Positions 6,359 to 12,668 of a stretch of DNA of 12,668 bases are shown here, piece by piece; position 1 is the stretch's first letter; each line of letters opens with the position of its first letter. The notes below the pieces were generated by a model, which ran no database searches, was not told the DNA's origin, and saw only the letters and a program-made list of their open reading frames with translations. The stretch is taken from the NCBI GenBank assembly GCA_002440085.1, contig DJRM01000093.1:1-12668 (forward strand). The letters run 5' to 3'. Source of the stretch: Bacteroidales bacterium UBA6360 (GTDB lineage: Bacteria; Bacteroidota; Bacteroidia; Bacteroidales; UBA932). The translations under genes and the position numbers were made by a program.

Positions 6359-7174
6359 TTATTTTTCAACTCCTGCGACAAAGTCGACGGCCTTGCGGAC
6401 GGAGCCGTGTTCGAGGAGGAGGTCGCGGGCGCGGTCATAGTCCTTCTGGCCGGTTTCCGCCATTATCATACGGGTGCCGCGGTCGATGAGCTTGGCGTTG
6501 GTGAGCTGCATGTCAACCATGCGGTTGCCGCGCACGTGTCCGAGGCGTATCATCGTGGCGGTAGAAATCATGTTGAGAATCAGCTTGGTGGCGGTGCCGG
6601 CCTTCATGCGGGTGCTTCCTGTGACAAATTCAGGTCCAACGACAGCGACTATGGGAATTTCAGAGGCAGCAGCAAGAGGAGTGTCGGGATTGCAGGTGAT
6701 GCAGGCGGTGAGGAGTCCCCTCTCGCGGGCTGCCTTCACCGCACCGATGACGTATGGGGTCGTTCCGGAGGCGGCAATGCCGACGACCGTGTCATGGCAT
6801 GTCGGGGAGAAGGCCTCGATGTCCTTCCATCCCTGCCCAGAGTCGTCCTCGGCACCCTCAACGGCCTTTCTGATTGCCCCGTCACCGCCGGCTATCAGGC
6901 CGACTACAAGGTCGAACGGAGCACCGAAGGTCGGCGGGATTTCAGAAGCGTCCACGACTCCGAGCCGGCCGCTTGTGCCTGCGCCTATGTAAAATAGCCT
7001 GCCGCCATGCTTCATGCGCTCCACAATGCCGTCCACGAGCATCCCTATCTCGGGAATAGCGGCGCCGACGGCTTCCGGAACACGGCAGTCCTCGTTGTTG
7101 ATGCCCTCAAGAATCTCTTCTGTGGACATCGTGTCCAAACTGCTGTAATTTGATGGCTGTTCAGTTATTCTCAT
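6359..7174 (-). CDS. murQ: N-acetylmuramic acid 6-phosphate etherase
   Basis: Cytosolic enzyme that cleaves the lactyl ether of MurNAc-6-phosphate to give GlcNAc-6-phosphate and D-lactate, a step in peptidoglycan recycling or MurNAc salvage. The 271-residue protein opens with TEQPSNYSSLDTMST, which is diagnostic for MurQ. It carries a SIS domain with YIGAGTSGRLGVVDASE (62-78) and PPTFG (80-84), AASGTTPYV near residue 135, and GPEFVTGSTRMKAGTATK near 180. Glu78 and Glu109 (EGAEDD) correspond to the two catalytic glutamates described for E. coli MurQ. GckR-type regulators share the fold but are longer and have a different N-terminus. It lies 36 nt downstream of the sugar kinase that probably supplies its substrate. 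Length and motifs look normal. Confidence 0.96.
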   Translation of the reverse strand: MRITEQPSNYSSLDTMSTEEILEGINNEDCRVPEAVGAAIPEIGMLVDGIVERMKHGGRLFYIGAGTSGRLGVVDASEIPPTFGAPFDLVVGLIAGGDGAIRKAVEGAEDDSGQGWKDIEAFSPTCHDTVVGIAASGTTPYVIGAVKAARERGLLTACITCNPDTPLAAASEIPIVAVVGPEFVTGSTRMKAGTATKLILNMISTATMIRLGHVRGNRMVDMQLTNAKLIDRGTRMIMAETGQKDYDRARDLLLEHGSVRKAVDFVAGVEK

Positions 7175-7210
7175 GTTTCATAAATAATCATCGACTTTGA
7201 CAAAGGAAGT

Positions 7211-8356
7211 TCAGAGAGCGGCTGAACCGGCATTTCCAGCCATGGACAAATGATAGGCGACAAGCCCGTCAATCGGGGATTTCACGACATTTCCGAGAGC
7301 CATCCCGCGCACGGCGGCGCATTCGGCAATCACGTCACGGCAGAGCCACGCCACAGAACCACAGAGGTTCAGAGAACTGGCGTGCCAGTCGTAGCGCCCC
7401 GCTATGCACCTGTCAAGGAATGCCCCGAAGCCCGCCCGGAGAAGAGACTCGGCATATTCCCGCCCACTCGGTTTCTTTTGAGTTGTATCCCCGCCATGTG
7501 AAACTGAGACATCATCGGGTCCCGCACTGCCGGAATGCACTTCTGAAGTCCCTCCTGGCTTCGCCCATTTAAGGATGAACGGGAAAAAGGAAGCCAAGTA
7601 GCGACTCGGAGCCTCGGAGCGATAGACATTATCCACGATGGTCTGATAGTCAAGCGAGTATTCCCCGCGCAACGCCTCTGCCATTTCCTCCGGAAGCAAG
7701 TCTCGTATAAAATCTGACAGCAGCCGCTTTCCGAACCATGCCCCGGAGCCCTCGTCTCCAAGGACATAGCCACCTCCAAATCCCTGTCTTGCAATGTTCT
7801 TCCCGTCATAAAGACAGCTGTTCGACCCTGTTCCCAATATCCCCACAATTCCAGCCTCAGAACCGCACACGGCCCGTGACGCCCCGAGCATGTCGGAGAG
7901 CACATTCACTACAGCCTTCGGGAACATCACCCCAAAAGCATATTTCACTATAGCGGCAGTCTCATCGGATGTCGCGCCTGCGGAATAAATCCAGATTTCA
8001 GAGACACATTCTATTACAAATCCAAGACTGCCTTTTTCGCCCTTTCCCAATGACACGAGGTGCCGCTCCGGCGGATACTGCAACGGGAACTGCACAAAAA
8101 CGGAATGCACCGCAAGGGAGATGGCTTCCGGAGAATTTACGGCCAAGTTTACACCGGGAGTGTCAAACAATTTGACCTCACCGTCAGGCCCGATTGCAGC
8201 CCAGCTGCACTTCGTCGCCCCGCTGTCAGCTATAAGTATATATTTCCCCGATTCTGTATTCTCGCCCCACGTTTCAACGCTTTCTTCCGTTGTTTCAGCC
8301 GCCTTGTTTTCCGTATCAGCCTCAGCTACAGGCTTTCTTCGCCAGAACTTTCTCAT
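7211..8356 (-). CDS. BadF/BadG-type amino-sugar kinase, probable MurNAc/GlcNAc kinase
   Basis: ATP-dependent sugar kinase of the ASKHA fold, BadF/BadG/BcrA group. Visible sites are phosphate-1 DSGATK (44-49), probable catalytic Asp156 in SDMLGA, GTGSNS (175-180) and GGGYVLGDEGSGAW (194-207). Its position directly before murQ matches the MurK-MurQ pair of Tannerella forsythia, so MurNAc phosphorylation is the best guess; GlcNAc or dual specificity is possible. The ATG at 8356 is chosen because it follows the DUF4954 stop by one base (TGAAATG); the frame also extends to a GTG at 8395. Two oddities stand out. About 38 charged, low-complexity residues precede the kinase core, and a Gly/Ser/Asp-rich insert lies at about 266-298. 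Together they make the 381-residue protein clearly longer than the roughly 280 residues I expect for Bacteroidales relatives. Confidence 0.85.
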   Translation of the reverse strand: MRKFWRRKPVAEADTENKAAETTEESVETWGENTESGKYILIADSGATKCSWAAIGPDGEVKLFDTPGVNLAVNSPEAISLAVHSVFVQFPLQYPPERHLVSLGKGEKGSLGFVIECVSEIWIYSAGATSDETAAIVKYAFGVMFPKAVVNVLSDMLGASRAVCGSEAGIVGILGTGSNSCLYDGKNIARQGFGGGYVLGDEGSGAWFGKRLLSDFIRDLLPEEMAEALRGEYSLDYQTIVDNVYRSEAPSRYLASFFPFILKWAKPGGTSEVHSGSAGPDDVSVSHGGDTTQKKPSGREYAESLLRAGFGAFLDRCIAGRYDWHASSLNLCGSVAWLCRDVIAECAAVRGMALGNVVKSPIDGLVAYHLSMAGNAGSAAL

Positions 8357-8357
8357 T

Positions 8358-10346
8358 TCACAGCACCTCACGGATTCTGTCCGCGGCCGCCGCACCGAGC
8401 CGCGACTTCACGTCGATGTGCTCACGGATTGACCTTACGAACGAATTTGACTCGAAACTTGAACCGCGAACCTGCTCGAAGTCCTGAAGGCGGCGTTCCT
8501 CGCCTCCGTCAGCGCCGAAACTCGTCATGGCAGAGAGCCCGAATTCCTTGCGCGCGTCCTCATAGACCATGTTGTCAAGAGTCACCACGGAGGTCTTCCA
8601 ACGTTCGACGAGACCAAGCATTTCCTCAGAAGAAGCCTTCGAAAGGTCGATTCCGTAATATTCCCGAATAATCCTGTAGGCCCAGGTCCACTCGTAGTCG
8701 TAGTATTTCCCGTGAATCTCGGAAAATCTGGCCGTTATGTCGTCCACCGTCTCCATTTCACCGTTCTGAATCCTGTCCATAAGCTTCTCGACGGCGGAAC
8801 GCGGGGCAATCAGACCCGACAGGTCCACCCAATGCACAAGCCCCGTGGAAGACTCCGGCTCCAAAGCCTTGTGGAGTTCGTCAATATTTCCGAACGATGA
8901 ATTCATCAATCTGGTTATGAACGAGTTGCCGAGGAATTTGTCAATGGCGAGACCATAGTATTCCAGGCCTTTCTGCAACGAACTGCGCTTGATTACTCCG
9001 CTCTGATAGGAGTAGACGGATGAATTTTCTCCGGCCGTGCGCTGAAGTTCCTGCAAGACGTGAATCGCGTTGAGCATCTTGTTCACGGTGTACGGGCTCA
9101 GGAGATTGTAGTTTATCATGTCGAGTTTATCCGGATCCCGGCGCCCGTCCCTCTGTGGCCATTTCTTCGCGTCACGGATGGTGCCGACGGACTTGAGGTT
9201 TGCGCCCGGCATTATATAGGAAGTTCCTTGGTTCTCAATAAGATAGGAGAACGGAAGGTTTGATGTGTCCTGATGGCTGACGTGCCGCCCCATCACGAGA
9301 GAGAATGCGCCCACCTTCGCCGGCCAGAGGATGTAGGAATCCGAGGTCGTCTTCGCACCGCGCTCCATGATTCCCTGGTGGATAGGCCCGAGTTTGTACA
9401 TGTGATTGCTCTGGTTCGACCCGGAGCCGGCATTCATGAACGAGAACATACCGGCAATCAGCAGCGTGGACTTGTGGTGGGTGACGGTGTAGGGACCGGC
9501 AAAAATTGCGCAGGCCTCGCCGTTCTCACCCTGGCAGTTGCTGAAGAAGAGCGAATCGGAAGCGGAATAGTTGTGCCCGAGGTGGCAGGCCTGCCCGATG
9601 AAACAGCGGGAGAATGTCACTCCGTCCTCGACGGACGAGCCGCTGCACACGATGAAATCGTCGCCTATCACGCCCACCCCGATGTGTATCGGAGCCACCT
9701 CATTGGAATTAAGGCTTCCATTCTTCAGCCTGGCCGCGCCCTCAATCTTGCAGAAGTCCCCGACCTTCACGTTCTTGAGGTAGCCGGCATCCACGATCGT
9801 GACGTTTGCCCCGATGCGTCCGACAGACGACGATACGCCTTCGACATATTTTCCGATGAGTTTCTTCAGTTCCTCGATGAGTTCCGGACGATGGCGATAG
9901 AGCGCCATGATGTAGGCTGTCTGCGCTGTAAGACGGTCAAATATAACGACTTCCCGTCCTCCGGTTTCGTTGAGAACCGACGCCTCCACTCCGTTTCCGA
10001 ACGACGACACTCCGTCAGTCAGGATTATGTCGACGTTCTCTATGAACGTGTCGTGCCCGATTTCGTAGTTCGCGATATAGTTCTTGACGTTCTCTATACA
10101 GCAGTCGTCACCTATCGTGACATTATGAAGCGTGGCGTGGTAGAGGCCCGAATGCTTCTTCATTCCGCCGGGAAGCGTGAATTCCTTTCTGAAAGAACCG
10201 AGTCGTATAGCGCCGGAAAAGCGTACCGACTTCACGAACTCAGTCGAGAAGTCTTCCGAAACGTCAATCTTCGACCAGTCAACAGCCGAGCAAGACTGTG
10301 CTTCCAACGCCGCCACTTCATTTTTCGTGAGTTTTCTGTAATTCAT
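8358..10346 (-). CDS. DUF4954 family protein with left-handed beta-helix repeats
   Basis: Protein of 662 residues that I place in DUF4954, a family of similar length with no established reaction. Residues about 70-320 contain hexapeptide-like turns (VTIGDDCCIENV, YEIGHDTFIENV, VKVGDFCKIEG, GVIGDDFIVCSGSSVEDGV), the pattern of the left-handed parallel beta-helix seen in acyl- and nucleotidyl-sugar transferases. A well-defined Asn/His-rich patch, GSGSNQSNHMYKLGPIHQG (307-325), could form a ligand site. The C-terminal 250 residues or so look helical and charged. There is no signal peptide or membrane segment, so it is probably cytosolic. It lies 21 nt after recX and its stop is one base before the kinase ATG, indicating co-translation with the amino-sugar kinase. 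A link to amino-sugar or nucleotide-sugar chemistry is inferred from the fold and the neighbours only. Confidence 0.85.
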   Translation of the reverse strand: MNYRKLTKNEVAALEAQSCSAVDWSKIDVSEDFSTEFVKSVRFSGAIRLGSFRKEFTLPGGMKKHSGLYHATLHNVTIGDDCCIENVKNYIANYEIGHDTFIENVDIILTDGVSSFGNGVEASVLNETGGREVVIFDRLTAQTAYIMALYRHRPELIEELKKLIGKYVEGVSSSVGRIGANVTIVDAGYLKNVKVGDFCKIEGAARLKNGSLNSNEVAPIHIGVGVIGDDFIVCSGSSVEDGVTFSRCFIGQACHLGHNYSASDSLFFSNCQGENGEACAIFAGPYTVTHHKSTLLIAGMFSFMNAGSGSNQSNHMYKLGPIHQGIMERGAKTTSDSYILWPAKVGAFSLVMGRHVSHQDTSNLPFSYLIENQGTSYIMPGANLKSVGTIRDAKKWPQRDGRRDPDKLDMINYNLLSPYTVNKMLNAIHVLQELQRTAGENSSVYSYQSGVIKRSSLQKGLEYYGLAIDKFLGNSFITRLMNSSFGNIDELHKALEPESSTGLVHWVDLSGLIAPRSAVEKLMDRIQNGEMETVDDITARFSEIHGKYYDYEWTWAYRIIREYYGIDLSKASSEEMLGLVERWKTSVVTLDNMVYEDARKEFGLSAMTSFGADGGEERRLQDFEQVRGSSFESNSFVRSIREHIDVKSRLGAAAADRIREVL

Positions 10347-10367
10347 AAGTCCATTGGTTGTTAAACA

Positions 10368-10853
10368 TCATATTTCTCCATCGTCACCGCCCTTCCCGAT
10401 ATGGTTCAGGACGGCCGTCACTTCGTCATACTGATAGCCGCGTCCGAGGGCAAAACGGAGAAGCTTCAGCTTCCGCTGCGGATCATCCTTCAGTGTCCTG
10501 CCTTTTGCCGCCAACAGTTTCTCAAGCCTTGCGAACGCCCCGTTTTCGTCAATCTCGGCAATTCCGGCATCAATATCCGCACGAGACAAACCCTTGTGGG
10601 ACAGCACATACCGTATCTTCACGGCACCCCATCCGGAAATGGAGGCCTTCTCACGGGCGTATGCGGCACAATAGCGACGGTCATCAACGTACTTGTCACT
10701 TTTCAGCGACTCCACGACAGTTTCGACCGCGCTTTCATCCCCACCAAGAGCCTTCAGCGCCTTTTCTCGGACATCGGAAACGCAATACTCCCTTCTGGAG
10801 CACTGGTTACGCAGGCGCGAAAGTATTTTCTGAACCGCAGCAGTCTCAGCCAT
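10368..10853 (-). CDS. recX: Regulatory protein RecX
   Basis: Modulator of RecA filaments; in characterised bacteria RecX caps or destabilises filaments and so limits recombination and the SOS response. The 161-residue product is all-helical and carries the family core YVDDRRYCAAYAREKAS followed by GAVKIRYVLSHKGLS at about residues 55-90. This is part of the tandem three-helix repeats, with a third repeat toward GRGYQYDEVTAVL. Length is typical. The ATG at 10853 is 6 nt after the stop of the outer-membrane protein gene, so it is translated from the same message. recA is not nearby in the window. The pairing with an envelope gene is probably an operon arrangement rather than a functional link. 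Confidence 0.92.
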   Translation of the reverse strand: MAETAAVQKILSRLRNQCSRREYCVSDVREKALKALGGDESAVETVVESLKSDKYVDDRRYCAAYAREKASISGWGAVKIRYVLSHKGLSRADIDAGIAEIDENGAFARLEKLLAAKGRTLKDDPQRKLKLLRFALGRGYQYDEVTAVLNHIGKGGDDGEI

Positions 10854-10859
10854 AGTACG

Positions 10860-12668
10860 TCAGAAATTATAGCCGAAGCTCAGGTAGAGACCGACACTGT
10901 GGATGATGTCCGACCAGTTCACGTTCGCCGTAATCGGGCCGAAAATAGTGTTATAGGAGTACTCTATAGCAAATCCGTATATTCCTCTTCCGGCCTTGAG
11001 GTCGCGGAACGAGTCAAAGGCATAGAGGTAGTTTGCGGTTCCGGTCAAGTAATGATTCTTCGCGACATTAAAACGCAGATCAGCCCTCGCGAGTCCGAGA
11101 TTGCGGTCGAGCGCCATCAGCCTCGGAATTCCGGCAAATGGTATCTGTTGCTCAAAATAACGCCCGGCAACCTGACCGCCAACAGCATTTGCATATACGA
11201 CCGGCGATTTGGAACCGAACTGGCAGCGCGCGTTTATTGAAGGGACAAACGCGAACACCTTTCCCGCAGGAATCACCGCCTTGAAATCGAGGTTCACCGT
11301 ATGGAGATTGTTGTCCTTGAATGAGTGCACATAGTCGGTAAAGAGCCAACTGTATGAAAGCCCGACCTTAACGCCCTTCGTCGGGAAATATCCACGGTCA
11401 AAATTGTCCACCGTACCGTCTATGAAAACGGACGAGAAATTCGTCAGCGGCTCCATTGCTCTGTATTCTGTCCCGAACAGACTGTTAAGGTAAGGATTCG
11501 CGGTGTTGTCATAGAACAGGTCATTTCGGAGTCCGAGCTTCACATCGAAATAGGACCATTTCAATCCGGAAACAAAGACCTCCTGCCGCGACGAAAGAAA
11601 GTCGAACATCGCCCAATCATTGCGGTCGGCAAAGATTCTCGCCGTAGTCCATCTCACTGACGCAGAAGCGTTTATTGTCGGGATTCGCGGAGCATCATAC
11701 GAATATCTTATCTTAAACTCGGGATTCATGCTGAGCTTTGTGTCAAAGTTTACAGTCGAGCCCTGGATTCGGTTGGCAAACAGCCCTACATTAAACACGG
11801 CGGTCACAAACTCCTCCGTATCGGCACGCATTCCGATGCCGAGCTGGTGCACCGGCCCTTTCTTGCAGGTGATTTCCAGGTCAAACGGCTCTTTTCGCCC
11901 ATGCAGCTCGTATGAGACATAATCGTATGCCCCTGTGGCATATATCTGTGCGATAGCATGGGATATGCGCTCGTACGAGACGGTATCGCCCGGATGGATG
12001 CCGATTTTTTTCTTCAGAATCTTCGCCGCAGTGTCATCCACGCCAAGGAGCTCCACATTGCCGACCGGGACAGGACGGTTGCGGAGGTTTATGGCGTGCG
12101 GCCCTGCAAACCTCAAAGAGTCCTCACCGACCCGCCGCTTTATCGCGACGAGAACAGAGTCATTCTTACGGGCCGCCTCATATCCGTTGCGTATCAGTTT
12201 ATCAATATTCTCCTTTGAGAAACTGAGCATGTTAAGTCCCATAAGGTCAGGACGTATGGAAACATCCGGAATGTAGACGTTTCTTTCGTAGACTTCCCGC
12301 TCAAGCATGTCCATGCTGCTTGAAATCACATCCCCGAGATTTCGGATTTTCGCGTCCGGTTTCGGCGGAGTCGTCACGTCCACACCTATTATTATGTCCG
12401 CACCGAGCTGCCTGGCTATATCTGTAGGATAATTGTCCCTCATCCCGCCGTCGACAAGGACATAATTCTTGTATTTGACCGGCGTGAACACACCAGGAAT
12501 CGACATAGTGGAGCGCAGAGCGGTATTGAGAGGCCCGTCATACCAGACTTTTGTCTTCCCTGAACTCAAATCAGTAGAGACGCAGGCATAAGGAATCGGA
12601 AGATCCATGAAATCCATCGGATCCTGATAGCCGACAGTCAGCGAGCTGAAAAGGTTTGAAATGTTCTG
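10860..12668 (-). CDS. Patatin-like phospholipase with POTRA and outer-membrane beta-barrel (5' end missing)
   Basis: C-terminal 602 residues of a patatin-Omp85 fusion. The frame stays open through the Met at 12617 to the window edge (17 more codons, beginning QNISNLFSS), so the true start and the GxSxG nucleophile lie outside. The patatin part ends with the DGG catalytic-Asp motif (VDGGMRDNYP, codon near 12452) and GADIIIGVD. About residues 200-270 of the visible fragment form one POTRA-like domain (NVELLGV...IYATGAYDYVSYEL). The remaining 330 residues or so form a beta-barrel ending in SFGYNF, with the terminal Phe that acts as the BAM recognition signal. The layout resembles PlpD-type class D autotransporters and the Bacteroidota homologues. 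It probably acts as a lipase at the outer membrane; substrate and release of the passenger are unknown. recX follows after 6 nt. Confidence 0.9.
   Translation of the reverse strand, partial: QNISNLFSSLTVGYQDPMDFMDLPIPYACVSTDLSSGKTKVWYDGPLNTALRSTMSIPGVFTPVKYKNYVLVDGGMRDNYPTDIARQLGADIIIGVDVTTPPKPDAKIRNLGDVISSSMDMLEREVYERNVYIPDVSIRPDLMGLNMLSFSKENIDKLIRNGYEAARKNDSVLVAIKRRVGEDSLRFAGPHAINLRNRPVPVGNVELLGVDDTAAKILKKKIGIHPGDTVSYERISHAIAQIYATGAYDYVSYELHGRKEPFDLEITCKKGPVHQLGIGMRADTEEFVTAVFNVGLFANRIQGSTVNFDTKLSMNPEFKIRYSYDAPRIPTINASASVRWTTARIFADRNDWAMFDFLSSRQEVFVSGLKWSYFDVKLGLRNDLFYDNTANPYLNSLFGTEYRAMEPLTNFSSVFIDGTVDNFDRGYFPTKGVKVGLSYSWLFTDYVHSFKDNNLHTVNLDFKAVIPAGKVFAFVPSINARCQFGSKSPVVYANAVGGQVAGRYFEQQIPFAGIPRLMALDRNLGLARADLRFNVAKNHYLTGTANYLYAFDSFRDLKAGRGIYGFAIEYSYNTIFGPITANVNWSDIIHSVGLYLSFGYNF

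Noticed and set aside
7195..7205. A CTTTGACAAAG palindrome between the kinase and murQ.
   Set aside because: It is only 11 bases long, has no loop suited to a terminator and no match to a known operator, so chance is sufficient.
8357..8395. A 13-codon extension of the kinase to a GTG at 8395, overlapping the DUF4954 gene.
   Set aside because: The ATG at 8356 fits a tight stop-start junction, and the extension overlaps the conserved reading frame of DUF4954.
9273..10364. A 363-codon open frame on the plus strand opposite the DUF4954 gene.
   Set aside because: It is antisense to a gene with clear repeat structure. The translation has a biased composition and no recognisable domain, as expected of a GC-rich shadow frame.
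12615..12617. The Met codon at 12617 as the true start of the patatin-barrel gene.
   Set aside because: The frame is open to the window edge with family-like residues upstream, and the patatin nucleophile motif is missing, so the gene is truncated by the window rather than starting here.

Overview
The window looks like chromosomal DNA from a Bacteroidota species, most likely order Bacteroidales. The protein set supports this: an FtsY without a long acidic N-terminal domain, an Hsp15-like S4 protein, a short Pgi, a DUF4954 protein and a patatin-POTRA-barrel outer-membrane protein. Candidate promoters carry the TAnnTTTG -7 motif of this phylum, and start codons lack obvious Shine-Dalgarno sequences. 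Base composition is moderately GC-rich. Family-level placement (Muribaculaceae or Rikenellaceae, for example) is a guess.

All ten genes lie on the minus strand, so transcription runs from high to low coordinates. The first block is a tight run: a 5'-truncated patatin/POTRA/beta-barrel gene (10860-12668), recX (6 nt later), a DUF4954 beta-helix gene (21 nt later), a BadF/BadG-type amino-sugar kinase whose ATG follows one base after the previous stop, and murQ (36 nt later). It is probably one operon whose promoter is outside the window. Kinase plus MurQ suggests recovery of N-acetylmuramic acid: MurNAc to MurNAc-6P to GlcNAc-6P plus lactate.

The second block starts with a secreted family 2 glycoside hydrolase gene that has its own candidate promoter and leader hairpin. 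A strong hairpin (4284-4330) separates it from pgi. Between pgi and manA is the only sizeable non-coding stretch, about 210 bp. It holds a roughly 190 bp hairpin-rich segment bounded by 15/16-base inverted repeats. One arm overlaps the pgi stop codon and the other lies just upstream of manA. I regard this as the most notable feature in the window: a candidate miniature mobile element or structured-RNA repeat.

The third block is manA, a small S4 RNA-binding protein gene, and ftsY, the last behind a well-formed Bacteroidales-type promoter. Pgi and ManA both act on fructose-6-phosphate. MurQ products also reach fructose-6-phosphate through NagA/NagB, which are not in the window. The region therefore has a loose sugar-phosphate theme, mixed with housekeeping genes for membrane targeting, RecA control and envelope function. 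No tRNA, rRNA, CRISPR array, transposase or phage gene is visible. Apart from the pgi-manA gap, the gaps between genes are about 130 nt or shorter, and no gene-free stretch exceeds 300 bp.
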